In this document: piece by piece, positions 10,191 through 21,925 of the stretch
How the letters are laid out: each line of letters begins with the position of its first letter
How positions within the stretch are numbered: position 1 is the stretch's first letter
NCBI RefSeq assembly: GCF_032118995.1
Contig: NC_092657.1
Location: 9,735,391-9,799,390 of the forward strand
Direction: 5' to 3'
DNA from: Asterias amurensis
Lineage: Eukaryota > Echinodermata > Asteroidea > Forcipulatida > Asteriidae
Length of the DNA: 64,000 nucleotides
The notes under the pieces: generated by a model
What the model was told of the DNA's origin: nothing
Database searches by the model: none
What the model saw: only the letters and a program-made list of their open reading frames with translations
Translations under genes and position numbers: made by a program

Positions 10191-12381
10191 TACATGTAAA
10201 TGCTGTATTTTTATTGCAAGGAATCAAATTATACCATTCAAAAATATGGGTGGAATAAAAATCAAATATTTGATACCATCTATAATAAGAATGGTCCCTA
10301 AGTCACTTTCAAATAAAATAAAAGGTCAAACAATGTTACATGTGGATGTTAACTTTTTAGTCATGCTTGTTCATTTTTTTTACTTTGTTTGATAGCGATT
10401 GCCTTACTATTGAAGTCGGCCCAGATGGAAATTTCTTCATGGTGAAGTCTGTAAAAGAAAAAACAAAAACTTACATACAGACTAAGAAAACACATTGATG
10501 ACAATGATGAACGTATTCGTCATCATTTTTATGAACCAAGTGGCAAAACAAGTATTGTGACTGAAGATTCAGTACAAATGCTTGTTCTTTGATGCTTCGG
10601 TGCTGGAATGTAGACAGAATTATTATATATTTCATGAAAGGAAATAAAGCTGTGATGGAGCAGTTCCAAATCAAGGTTGTAGCTACCACGGTCGGAGCCG
10701 GTCGGCTATCACCGGCCCCAGCTTTTGCCGACCGGGATCCAACAAAAAATATCAAACTCCGACCGGCATAAATTTATGTGAAACTGTTTTAAATGCCATT
10801 GAAATAAGTGAAAAATAAAGAAAACAATCCTGTAAAACTCCTAATTAGGTGTGTATTTTATTTCTGTAAAAACAATCAAAACAATTTTCTCTCCAAAACC
10901 GCGATGTTCTCCGTGATTGTTGCTTAAAAATAAGCCGCTTGAATGCTGCGAGTTCATGGAGTACTGAAAAAAGCACGCACAATCTCCGGCGTGCGTGTAG
11001 TATCCATGATGCACAAAACCACATGGTATACTCACACGGTCACCCACTGGTTCATGCAGCATGCACAGCACATAACACACACAGTCCGAAGTCCATCTTA
11101 ACCAAGATTCCGCACGCTGTGATTGGCCATTGATGGCTGTTAATAAGTCCATATTCATGATCTTCTTGGCTAGCCTTCTTCAAAACACACGCTCACGAAC
11201 GGAGTAAAGAATTGGCGAACGTTGTGCATCACGCCTGCAGACTGTATGCACAATGCACAGCCTTGGAGGAGTTCTAGTAACATGGACAACTTCTGCCAAC
11301 AGAGGGCGTTGCTGGCCAAAGTTCATTGAATTATTTCTCAATGTGTGTTGTCGACCGATCGTTGATTCACGAAGATTTTGTTGCAAACGGATATCAGAAC
11401 ATGTTCAAAACAAACAATTCTCAAACAACAAGTTCATTCAAATGGTTGTTGATAATTTAGTCATAAATTAAGAGATAAAGTCGTCCAGTTTTAGGGACTT
11501 CACTTCTGTGTTTTTTTAAATATTTTTTTTTAGTTTCAATTTTTTTTTGTACCATACATGCAGCAGGCTAGTGAAAAAAACCTGCGGGCGATCAAGAATT
11601 TTGGTTGACTAGCCCGGCGGGCGGTTGAAAACAAAGTTATTCTGATGGGCGGACCATGTTGGTGGAGTCGTCGAAGTTGCATTAAATTTTTATTTAGAAT
11701 TTTATTTAGATGATTTTCCTGTCTATTAATACTTGTTGGAAAAAAAAGAGAAGACAAGAATCAATTTTTGAGTTTATTGAATGCACTTCGTTGAGAAATT
11801 GTCAATGAATACAACTCAGTGAAACATGGCTTTTCTATTTTACTAATGTGCTCCTTTTTGAAATGGAATAGTCTAGATTTTGCGGCAGTGATCGGACATG
11901 TGTCCCGTCATCCTGTGTTTCTGAACTTGTCTCTCCACTCTGCATTGCCTTCTGATGAATATATGCAACTGCAAGCTTTTCAATTGATAAATTCAACACT
12001 CAAAAATTCTGCCTAGTAGTCTACCTACCCTATTTTGAGATGGGATTTAAATCGTAAACAGAATATTAATTTTATTTATTTTACCCTAACATTTTACTTT
12101 AAAACTTAATAAGTATTTATTTTCTATGGCTCCCTGGACATGTTTTTTCCTTTGACAATGGCTATGTCAAGGCACAAATAGGCAAGAGAGAGCCTGGGGA
12201 ACCCATCAAAGCTTAAACAAAACCTAAAAATCTTCAGCTTCCAAAGAAGCCGGGTTGGGAGGCGCTACGCTGCCCCTACATGTACACCCACCCTCTCGAC
12301 TATGCTCTCGACAAAATTAGCCGGCATCCAATTTGCCCTAGCTACAACCTTGCTTCAATTTCGGCCTTCAGTGTCCGGTAC
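10191..12381. other. No gene recognised
   Basis: Contains scattered short open frames with no supportable splice context. Bases 10680-10770 carry a repeated GACCGGC/GCCGGTCGG word with local dyads, likely a repeat fragment. Bases 11540-11650 are T-rich with a CCGGCGGGCGG patch. Just downstream of the gene ending at 12382 (on its strand) there is no clear poly(A) signal that I can assign with confidence. Confidence 0.4.
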
Positions 12382-12549
12382 TTAGCCTTCAACGTAATCA
12401 TACTTGAAGCATCTTTTACATGTTGATGTTGGTGCGATTGGTGCACTTTCATCCTCGATACCCCCCATCATTCGCTGTTCCTCAGCAAGGGCCGCCAGAA
12501 TACTCATGCTAGTGTTGCTGCACGTGGCCTTTTTCTTCTTCTTGGGAAC
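12382..12549 (-). CDS. Exon 3 (last) of compact BEN-N-like gene
   Basis: A TTATGTTAG acceptor precedes base 12549. The exon is 168 bp, starting at codon phase 0 and ending in TAA at 12382-12384. It encodes VPKKKKKATCSNTSMSILAA, then LAEEQRMMGGIEDES, ending STCKRCFKYDYVEG. The lysine run could act as a nuclear localisation signal, and CKRC could pair with other cysteines. It joins the preceding exon in frame (NVVE then VPKK). Together the three exons give 537 nt, or 178 residues plus stop. Confidence 0.65.
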   Translation of the reverse strand, partial: VPKKKKKATCSNTSMSILAALAEEQRMMGGIEDESAPIAPTSTCKRCFKYDYVEG

Positions 12550-12842
12550 CTAACATAAACATAGACATTAATTAATTTGTATTTGCTGTATATTGTGGAT
12601 CTTGTGCTTTTAAAACAGATTATTTTTATCCTGATTCATACAACATTAGCATGCAGGGTGGTAAATGTTTGCTGTTATTTTTTATTAGTGTTAATTCTTT
12701 GCTATTTCCTGTGTTGGTGAAAACATGGTTGCGTTCAAGTCGAATGGTAAATTAATACCAACTCAATATCCACAACTTTCGACATCTGAGCTCAGACCCT
12801 GTATAGTCTAATAAGTGTAAAAAAATGTGTGAGATATTTTAC

Positions 12843-13009
12843 CTCTACGACATTGTACTCCACATTCGTGATGTCCAAAAGTCGAGCAGGCCTCTGAATC
12901 ATACGGTGTCCAACACCAAGGGATGTGCTTGGTCCTGCCTCGTCACCATTGTTGGCATCGTTGTTTTCCACCAAGTGCTCTCGTTGTTTTTCCAGGTCAC
13001 GATGTTTTC
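12843..13009 (-). CDS. Exon 2 of compact BEN-N-like gene
   Basis: 167-bp exon with acceptor ATTCAAG before 13009 and donor GTAGAG then GTAAAA at 12843. It completes a split glycine codon from exon 1 and reads KHRDLEKQREHLVENND (a short coiled-coil-like stretch), then GPSTSLGVGHRMIQRPARLL and DITNVEYNVVE. All three phases (1, then 0) agree across the gene, which argues strongly that it is a genuine spliced gene and not a chance frame. Confidence 0.65.
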
Positions 13010-13703
13010 CTTGAATGTATAGGGAAAAACAATAAAAATAAAAACACCACGAAATAAAACTTACACAAAAGCAGTTTCAGTTCTGTTTTTCACAAGCATG
13101 ACAAGAAACACTCAGTTTTGGGGCGCTTCGTACGACACAGTGACAGGTAGGCCTTAGTCTATTCTTTAGTTACGTAGAATTACTCACATGCTTTTAACTG
13201 TTAGAGAGCAGGGGCCCAAACGCCATGGTCACCTAATATTATTAAAGCAAAGGATGGGAGGTCAATTAAAAAACAAAATCTTAAAATAAAAGGAAAATAA
13301 TATTTGATACATCTCATACATGTCATACAATAAATAATCATCTATTCTATGATCTTCTAGGAAAGAGTTTTGAAGAGTATCTATACCATGCCACCCACCA
13401 AGAAAAAGGTTTGGTTTTCTTAATTAATAGCATCTATCTAATAAATGCTATTGGAATTGCTAAATAAAGGTACAATTTTTTTAACAATGTTATACTATGT
13501 ATAGCCTACACCCCGCCTTCTATGCGTACGGTACACCCACCATTGCCCACTGAAACTTTGTACTGACTGTGTGCGTTTCGGCGGTTCCAGTAACTTAATC
13601 ATAATGGCAAGCAAAGGCCAAGTCAAGTAAGTACTTCTCACATGTCTTAATGCCATGACGGTAGTATAAAGTAGCCTTATTTCGCCGAAAAATTCAACCT
13701 TAC

Positions 13704-13905
13704 CGTATGCAAGCAACGTCGCTGGTGCCGACTCTTCGCCCTTCTTCCAATAAAAATCGAACACTTGGCCTATTTTTTCCCCTAGCGGCCCGTCCGCTTC
13801 TCGGTTAAGATCTTGCAGACACTTTTTCATTGGGATTACGTCCCAAGAGTCTTCGTCAATCCACTTCACCAGGACGTACCCAGCAACACTCGTGTTGTTA
13901 TCCAT
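13704..13905 (-). CDS. Exon 1 of compact gene with BEN-protein-type N-terminal domain
   Basis: ATG at 13905 opens MDNNTSVAGYVLVKWIDEDS, then WDVIPMKKCLQDLN and FDFYWKKGEESAPATLLAYG, ending in phase 1 at a donor (ATACG then GTAAGG). The pattern YVLVKW..E..W.V.P, followed by a basic aromatic patch and A.LLA.G, resembles the small N-terminal domain of many BEN-domain and related invertebrate chromatin proteins. No BEN domain follows: the protein is only 178 residues. It could be a short host gene, a truncated BEN gene or a transposon accessory gene. Function is unknown; a nuclear role is inferred from the lysine run in exon 3. Confidence 0.6.
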
Positions 13906-14837
13906 TACTAAATGATCAAACAGTATGATTTGAATAACAATAATTTCGCAGTAATATTATGAAGGCGGGTGCAAAGGTTGAAAGTCAGAACGCAGTAGAA
14001 GTTAAACGGATTTGATGAATGAAATTCTGTCATGCAGCCAATGCGCATTCCCGCCCGTTGACGCGTGCGGCACGTTGATTGGCTTAGCTTGTTTGTTGGG
14101 CGTGACAAAGAATCACAATATCTATGTATTGCTAAGAAAGTAAAACAAGATTTCAATGTATATTATTTAAAAAGAGTTAATATAAAACATATTATTGTAA
14201 TAAATTATTTTTATAGTCTCTATCATGAAGATAAATGTACAGTTAAATTGACATTAAATGTTTGTAACATTTTCAAATAGTAAACGAGCTACGATACCAC
14301 AAGCTTGACCCCAGAGGTCAATGGTTGTTACGCGCACACACGTACATTGTACATGTAGTTGATTCGTGTACATTGTACATTTGATTCGTGTACAACACAT
14401 GTGTCTGATGTTGATGTACGAGTGGGTGAGTGTCGTTTTATGTAGTGACGTCTGGATACTAGGTAATTTGTCCCTATATAGAAACGGGTTGACCGAACGG
14501 AACCTAGCACAGTATTGGGCCCGAAATAGCCAGCCGCGTATTCCCGGAAAAAGCCAGCCGCGTATTCGGAAAATAGAACACATACAGTACAGGGAGGTTC
14601 AATTCTGAAGATGAAGATCTGTTTGATTCGAACGAATTCTGAAATACTAGCCATAAACCACAACTTTTTATTTGATAATATATCAATTTAATTAGTATAT
14701 ATGAATTAAAAACAATGAAAAAAGAAATAAACTTTTAACAAGACGTCACAAAACAACCCGCAAACACGAAGGCAAAAATCAAATCGTTTGTGTATACACT
14801 GTGTCATTAACTATACTGTGTAAATACATAACTATAA

Positions 14838-15515
14838 TTTGAAAAGAATTTGTACCCTTCATTAAGACAAAAATTTGCTTTTTTATTCGGAATCTTAAAC
14901 ACTGATATACTGGGCAGATCAAATTTTGGAGCTGGCCAATTTGGTCCACTAATTAGTGGTTAATTAATCACACTAATATACGCCATTTTCAATATATTTT
15001 AATACCGCACATAACAATGCGGTTGACTTAAAAACAATTTGAAACGAATCTGTACCCTTCATTAAGACAAAAATTAACTTTTTTATTCCAGAATCTTTAA
15101 GACTGATATACTGGGCAGATCAAATTTTGGAGCTGGCCAATTTGGTTCACTAATTAGTGGTTAATTGATTACAGTAATATACATCATTTTCAATCTATTT
15201 TACAGCACATAACACTGCGGTTGACTTTAAAACAATTTGAAAAGAATTTGTACCCTTCATTAAGACAAAAATTTGCTTTTTTTTTCCAGAATCTTTAAGA
15301 CTGATATACTGGGCGGATCAAACTTTGGAGCGGGCCAATTTGGTCAACTAATTAATGGTTAATTAATCACAGTATTATACGCCATTTTCAATATATTTTA
15401 CCGCACATAAGAATGCGGTTAACTTAAAAACAATTTGAAAAAAATTTGTACCCTTCATTAAGACAAAAATTTGCTTTTTTATTCCATAATCTTAAAGACT
15501 GATATAATAATTAAA
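14838..15515. repeat. Satellite-like tandem array, unit about 199 bp, about 3.4 units
   Basis: TTTGAAAAGAATTTGTACCC recurs at about 14838, 15038, 15236 and 15434. Each unit continues with TTCATTAAGACAAAAATT, TATACTGGGCAGATCAAA, GGAGCTGGCCAATTTGG and ATTAGTGGTTAATTAAT, ending in CACATAACAATGCGG. Units are about 90% alike by eye. No coding potential; probably a small satellite seed. Confidence 0.8.
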
Positions 15516-18500
15516 AATTAATTAATAAATAAAACAACTTTCACTTTTGCTCAATATTGAATGAGCTATTAAAAGCAGTCGATCCTTCCCTTTACCCGCC
15601 CAAAAGTGCATCATTCAGCCGTACATAACCTCCACCACCTCCAGTAGTTCAGCATTCTCCTGAAGACGAGCAGAGTATACTGTTCGAAACGTCGAGACCA
15701 AACCGGCTCTTTTCAGAGCCACCACTCCTTCAAAAGAGTTTTTACCCATGGTTGTACCCGCAAGGTTACTATTAATATTTATATTTATAGTTGCTCATAG
15801 TCAAAAGCCTGTTTCACACTATAAGTATTTCGCGGGATTGCCCGGGAACTTTTGGTCAATCTGTTCATACTACAAAAAAAAATCTCGGGAAACAGCTTAT
15901 ATTCACGGGAAATAGTTATCTCTGCTCGCCATACACACGAGGTGTGGGCTACAATTATTTTTATTCCAGAGGCCGTTTCCATCTACTCCTAGGGCTGAAA
16001 CAGTGTTACCCCTTTTACAGTCCATACGGATGTAGGCTTGGGTATCATCAGTCTGAAGCCTGGCCGGTAGAGCCAATTTTACAAAGCAAGTGTCACGACC
16101 GGGATTCGAACCTACACTCTGCTGGTCAAACATCAGAGCGCTCGGCCATGACACGCCACTGCACTCAGCTAAACAGACGATATCACAAGAGCCCTATGCA
16201 GCTATGGAGACTTCAGTAATTTCTGCGTACAAAAGTTACCGATACTACAGATAACCACGCCCCCGAAAAAAAGACCTGTGGGGACAATGTTTTCATACTA
16301 ATGTTCAATCATTATTCAATTCAATGACTGTATGAGGAGTAATGTTACAAGAAAATTGAATAATAATAACGTATGAAGTGTTACAATAATACAACGTTTA
16401 AAAGCAAGGGCAAATTATAAATTCCGGAAAACTAAACAAAACCATTCAAAGCACAAGGGGATGGAGTTGAGGGGGGGGGGGGAAAGAAACAAAGCTTGTC
16501 GAGTACGGACACCCTAACGAAAAAGCAAATAAAGACAGTGGACTCTATTGGTAATTGTCAAAATCCAGTCTTAACTGAGTCTCTCAACATATGCATAAAA
16601 TAATAAACCTGTGAAAATTTAAACTCGATTGGTCGTCGGAGTTGCGAGAAAGAAAAGAAACTAATATGTGGAGAGAGTGAGTATTTAGGGGCATGACAAA
16701 TCAGTTTTACAAAAAGAAACAAACACTAAACAGTAATCGCTAAATACTAATTTTAAATATTGAGTATTAAGCCAACATGATCAAGAAGAAGAATTTCAAG
16801 ACCAGTTCATGCACTTTTTATTGGTCAGAGTAGTTTATACGATAGGCCTATGGGTTCAATATCATTTTATTAAAACCCGACCACCAAACTGATGTTGTCT
16901 AGGAAACGCATCTGATGTGTACGCGTGGCGCCGTGACTGGACAATGAACAACCTCCTTTTGTAAGCACCCCCCCCCCCCCCCCCGCACCCTTGCTGGAAT
17001 AAATTTAAGTGCATATGTCTTAAGCTATTCTGCTGCAGTGTTTCTAGAGTTTTGTCTCACAGAAAGATTTTCGAATTGACTAAATACCATGAACAGATAC
17101 AGGTTTCCATGCCTTGGCTCAGGCTATCGAGCCAAGGCGATCCGGTGGAAGGCGGGAATAACGGGGAAGCAAAACAAGATTCGCCCTCCAGCCTCAGAGG
17201 ATAATCAGAAACCAGTGAGTATTTTACATAAACCAATCCAACCACGCAAGTGCTGCACGCTTCCCGCGTCTGCGGGGGCCGCCATCGCTGGGCAGCGCGG
17301 TGTTTATACAAGAGGGCATAGAAAAGTTGTCTTGTTTTTTTATAAACTGTTCATTCAAATTAAAAGTGTCTTCCTTAATGATTTCCACACTTTGCCTGAA
17401 AACACAGTATGAACAAATATTAAGAATAATACTTATTAAATAAATTGAAAGGGAGAATACTTTATTCTGTCGAAAAACCTTGGCGATGCAATAAATATTT
17501 TTAGTATGACTTTTGCAGTTTATGTACAGTAAATATTTTTGTCAAATTCTGTTACCTCGTTAGTTGTGTCATGCTGTAGTGTAAAGGAAATTTTGTCAAT
17601 CGTTGAGCAAGACACCCAATTCACACAAGGAGTCAACATTTCAAGAAGACATTTCCCCTATGCATCTGTGTATCTGTTTACAAAACATTGCGCCGGGACC
17701 CAGCAATGGCGGCGCAATCACCGGGGCCCTATTTCTTGTCTCTGGGGGTAACCGCCGATTGTTCTATTTTGCGCTTGCTGTGTAAGCGAATAACTCTTAA
17801 AAATGAATTTGAATGATTAAACACACGCCTCAAGAAGCTCCTGCGAATTTGATTGCTGCTTTGATGAATTGTTAAATTGAATGATTATTTTGTAAAACTG
17901 AAGGACGCAACATTTATACAATATTGACTATTCATACAACGAAATCAAATTAATGACCTTTTCAGTTTCATTCGACTTCGCACGAAAAAAATAGTAGCTT
18001 GGTGGTTTAAATTGGCTGCTCATTTTGCCGAAATTAATATTGAAAAATATGTTGAAACTGTTGGATCTAGTTCGACTTGCAGTCTGTTAGTTCACAGAAC
18101 TATAATGATATTGGTTGTTTTTGTTTATTGAAAGTAACGAATTGTCCATGTAAACCATGTAATTAAAAAAGATTACGCCTGTATTGTATCTGATTACTTA
18201 TCATTGTAGTCATTGGACATGCCCGGAAAAAAACGAAGTACATTGAATCAATCTACCACACGGCAGGCCCGCATAGATAACTGTGTTCATACTACAAGAG
18301 ACGTGAACTCAGGATATGTCAGAGCAAGGACCAGCCAGACATCACCTTTCAACAGTATTCAGGTTGCTTGTCTTTAGCGTATGCGGGCCCACGTGTTCTG
18401 TTTGCGGTCGACTGGCTTTTCAAATACCGCGCGCGCGGCCTACATACATGACATGCCGCTTCTCCATAAATCTAAATAAATGTAACACAATTTTAGTCAT

Positions 18501-18573
18501 CCAATTACCATACATTGTGTGAAAATCTATTATGTCTGTTCAACAATATGCTATTGGGCCGTTGGTAATCCTC
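15516..18573. other. Gene-poor stretch with repeat debris
   Basis: Holds a conserved hairpin motif at 15655-15736 (listed separately). A partial MITE near 16537-16680 (GTGGACTCTATTGGTAATTG, then GATTGGTCGTCGGAGTTGCGAG) is related to the element at 48247. There is a G-run near 16471 and a C-run near 16970. Short open frames at 15791-16219 and 17089-17412 lack family motifs. Bases 16080-16160 (GACCGGGATTCGAACCTACACTCTG...) look like the B-box end of a tRNA-derived SINE on the minus strand. Confidence 0.4.
15655..15736 (+). other. Conserved hairpin with hammerhead-like core words
   Basis: CTGAAGA at 15660, a hairpin GAGCAG...CTGTTC, then GAAAC and GTC at 15686-15693, followed by a second hairpin GGCTCTTTTCAGAGCC at about 15703. 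CUGANGA, a stem, GAAA and a UH site are the conserved words of hammerhead ribozymes, which Penelope-like retroelements are known to carry. One extra base before the stem means the fold is not canonical. The same sequence theme recurs in the palindrome at 44148-44375. Confidence 0.3.
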
Positions 18574-18944
18574 TTAAAGGGAAGATACACGTTTGGTAAT
18601 ATTAGACTCAAAACAAGTATAAAATTAACAACTGACTTGGTATAACGAGCATTTGAGAGCTGTTGATAGTATAAAAAACATTGGGAAACGACTCCCTCTG
18701 AAGTAACGTAGTTTTTGAGAAAGGTAATTTTCACTCAAATAATAAAAGACTTCTAGCAAGAAGTTTTTTATTCCTGTCTAAAAGCACACTAATTCGGTGT
18801 TTTTCTTTCATCATTTTCTCGCAACTTCGATGACCGATTTAACCCAAATTTTCACAGGCTAGTTATTTTATGCTTATGATGGGATACACTGATGTTTGAC
18901 ACTGATGTTTGACAATTATTGCCAAACGTGTACAGGGTCTTTAA
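18574..18944. mobile_element. TTAA-flanked palindromic MITE, family 2
   Basis: Begins TTAAAGGGAAGATACACG, then TTTGG, and ends CCAAACGTGTACAGGGTC, then TTTAA, about 371 bp, with TTAA at both edges. Internal words (TTGAGAGCTGTTGATAG, GACCGATTTAACCCAAATTT) recur in related elements at 28380-28460, 38540-38600, 48300-48360 and 52500-52520. Likely a non-autonomous piggyBac-type element. Confidence 0.75.
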
Positions 18945-20209
18945 ATGGCAATTACAACTTGTTAGGTTAGAAGTAGGCATAATAGCAACTTCAACATCAG
19001 TCTATAAGGCAAAGTAAAATAAATAACATGTTGCTAGTCCGGACTTTTTAAATGGTTGGTGAGGGAGGTCCTTGTTATTTGCTATTTTCATTTTATTTTT
19101 TTTAGTTTTTTCAAGATGGCCACCATGTCAAAGATGGCCGCAATATTGTATTTGAAGATGTTTTTATGGTTTTATGAGTATGTTCTGTATATCCTCAAAT
19201 TCTGTGTGTGTTTCTGTGTCTATTTTGATAAATTGTTATTCTTTCCAAATAGCTACTCTTGCTTTTGCTCCAAAGTTATTCTGTGTGTGTGGCATCACGC
19301 TCTGGTGCATAGAACTGACCGTGGCATGCAAACGTGAAGGGCAAACGTCTCAAACTATACGTTCTAATGTGTTTTGGTAGCATTTTCAGTAGGCCTACAT
19401 GTAAGAAAGATGATGAAATTGCTGTGTACAATTTAAATAGCTATCAATAATATGTAAGTTGACTTCAATTTTGTTAGATTTTTTTTATTTATTTTTTATT
19501 TATTTTTTAAATAACAAATAATAAAAACATCAGCGCGGCCGCCAAAATCAAGGCGAGCGGGGACGAGCGACATGTTATTTATTTTACTTGGCCTAACAGC
19601 TTTGTAAGAAACATTTCACATACAAGCAATAAGCTGAAGTATGAAAACAATTAATTGAAGTAGTTTGTGTGACCCCAAAATTCGAATCTGAGAAATTTAC
19701 ATAAACAAATAATATGCGTTTACTCACGTTCACCAAAGCTGGTATTATTTCCCCTTATTAAGATTCCAATAAACTTCACTTTACTTGTGAAAGCATCTTT
19801 AACAAAATAAACAAAAGAAAACTTATTTCATTACTGTCCATGTTAACATCAACACAAGGACTATGATTGTGAACAAAAGAAAAAGGAAGAAATTTCAGAT
19901 TAGTTTGGAGAATTTCCAAGTCAAAGCCCTATCGTCATGTTCTTTATGAATTTGATTCACTTCATAATAATTCCTGGTCAGTAGCCGTTCTCCCCACAAA
20001 ACCATCTACAAAAACGTCTCATATTTCACGCATCAGTACTAGCGACATTAAAAAGAATAATGTTATGGGATTTTTAGCGCGTCTTTTTCACTGTTGCTAT
20101 GTGCCGCGCGTGCGAAATGCAATGCCACTCATTGTTGCCATGGGCCGCACGTGCGGCGACATGTTTTCCCACAAAATACCATTGCGCAAGCGCAAACTGT
20201 CGAATGAGG

Positions 20210-20510
20210 TGTACGCTGATCTAACGTGCGGGGGTAAGCCTTCCCGGAAGGTTAGCATGCCTTTTCATGTGCTTACGGTTAGCAGGGCTGTGAAATGGAG
20301 ATCGCACAGTAGTAAGCACAAAATCGGTCACTAAGCAGCGCTACGGGGCCATGGCGCCCAATTTAATAGCGCTGCTTAACGGCCGATTTTGTGCTTACTA
20401 CTGTGCGATCTCCATTATTTTCATATATAGCCCTGCTAACCAACCGTAAGCACATGAAAAGGCATGCTAACCTTTCGGTGCTTACCGCACGAAAATATAT
20501 GACGTCACAA
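20210..20510. repeat. Long inverted repeat (two MITE arms head to head)
   Basis: Bases 20215-20345 are nearly complementary to 20366-20500: AGATCGCACAGTAGTAAGCA on the left, TGCTTACTACTGTGCGATCT on the right, and likewise for the AAGCACATGAAAAGGCATGC region. The spacer is about 20 bp. The right arm belongs to the MITE at 20356-20607, so the left arm is a second, inverted copy. Confidence 0.8.
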
Positions 20511-20607
20511 TGCAAATCCACGGTAAACATGCAATAATATGACAAATTTTTCTACACAGTAAGCACGTAAATTTGCTTACCGCTAAGCAGCGCTATGAAA
20601 ATTGGGC
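20356..20607. mobile_element. MITE with GCCCAATTT ends
   Basis: Terminal inverted repeat GCCCAATTTAATAGCGCTGC, TTA on the left and TAAGCAGCGCTATGAAAATT, GGGC on the right, about 252 bp and non-coding. No unambiguous target duplication. The family end sequence recurs at 3830-3990 and, loosely, in the element at 21496. Confidence 0.7.
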
Positions 20608-21495
20608 TTGTGTTGTTGTCAACTTAGAAAATGACCGCATGGGCACATGCAGCGGTCCCGGAAGTTCAAATCTGCGCAAGACTTGCACAGTCTGTCCATT
20701 ACTTTAGTTTAATGGAAATTATGATCATAAAAATGACATATGTTGTTAAAAATGTAATACTAATTAACATCATATATAAAAGTAAAAATAAAGTCAACAT
20801 AATAACGAAGAAAAACCGATATTTAAACTTGACCTCAGGTCAGGTTACTTGGTAAAAATTAACAATTTGTGCCCATCTCCGATCACGAAACTTACGCAGA
20901 CGCTTGTTTTTGTCGCGCGGGTGAAAAGCCTTTTCATGGTCGTGTAGGCGTCGGCTTCCTCTTTAAACTGCGTCACGCGTTTATCTAACGCCCTTGCGAC
21001 CATCGTGCGTCCGCGTATAAACCAGCTTTGCGTAGTTTCACATTCGGGCGTAGATTTACAAAAGGGGTTTCAACAAATTTAAGATCAAACAAACATCCTT
21101 GTCCCAGATTTTTTACTTTTGTCTATAAATTTGTTCGGTCAATAAGTTTTTTTTTAAATGTATATAGGCCCTGTTTGTAAAAACTGTCTCCATTTGCGGT
21201 GGTATGTGGTAACCCGATTTGTCTACAGGCCCCAACCCAATACCTCTTTTGAAAAAACACCCTACCTCTGATCTTGTTGTTGTTTAATTTGTCCATTAGT
21301 TGCATCATGCAAATTGCTCTCAAATCCAACCCTTTCACGGTTCCCTTTATTGTTATACGTACAATGCATTACACCCTACTTTTTGGGTCCAGTAATCCAT
21401 TCTTTCATACGACCCTCCTTTGTCCTCATACTCCTTTTGGGGGTCGTAGCAAAGTGCCTGCCCCTACATCCACGATCTTAGGTTCATAGCAACCA

Positions 21496-21859
21496 GGGCC
21501 AAATTTCATAAAGAGCTGCTCAGCACAAAACTTTTACTTGATTTTGGGGTTGAACAAAGAATTGACTAGAGTGGGATTCGAACCAACGACCTCCGGATTA
21601 ACGTGCCGGCGCTCTACCAACTGAGCTATCTAGCCCTATAATGGCGGTGTCCCTATTTACTTGGCAAAAAGTCTTCCTTGATAAAAGAGGATTAGTAGGC
21701 CTACCAACAAAATGTCCACGTGGTTTTCAGGATAGGCAAGCAAACAGCTGACTACGTAACAAGCACTTTGCAACTGTGGCTGGTAAGCCTGTTTTTATCA
21801 AGGCAGAAATGTAATGATAAGCATTTTTTGGTGCCTAGGAGCTCTATGAAATTGGGCCC
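21496..21859. mobile_element. TIR element enclosing a tRNA-like sequence
   Basis: Ends are inverted: GGGCCAAATTTCATAAAGAG on the left and CTCTATGAAATTGGGCCC on the right. Inside lies a complete tRNA-like block on the minus strand (21563-21635) with A- and B-box sequence. This looks like a MITE that has picked up, or arose beside, a tRNA-derived SINE head. Non-coding. Confidence 0.65.
21563..21635 (-). tRNA. tRNA-Asn-like sequence (GTT), probably pseudogene or SINE head
   Basis: Read on the minus strand: GGGCTAGATAGCTCAGTTGG, TAGAGC, then the anticodon arm with GTT, then GGTTCGAATCC of the T arm. A box and B box for RNA polymerase III are intact. The anticodon loop has C where T33 is expected, and the 5-bp anticodon stem has a mismatch. 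The acceptor stem GGGCTAG against CTCTAG is weak. These faults and its position inside a TIR element suggest a tRNA-derived repeat, not a working tRNA gene. Confidence 0.5.
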
Positions 21860-21925
21860 AGTGGTTTTTCAACTCTTAAACTTTGATTGGCTATAATGTT
21901 CCCGTTTGTATGGACCCTTCCCTTA

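Noticed and set aside
14254-14686. Overlapping open frames on both strands, 109-111 codons
   Set aside because: They are mirror shadows over short repeated words (GTGTACATTGTACAT, CCAGCCGCGTATTC); no start context, splice sites or motif.
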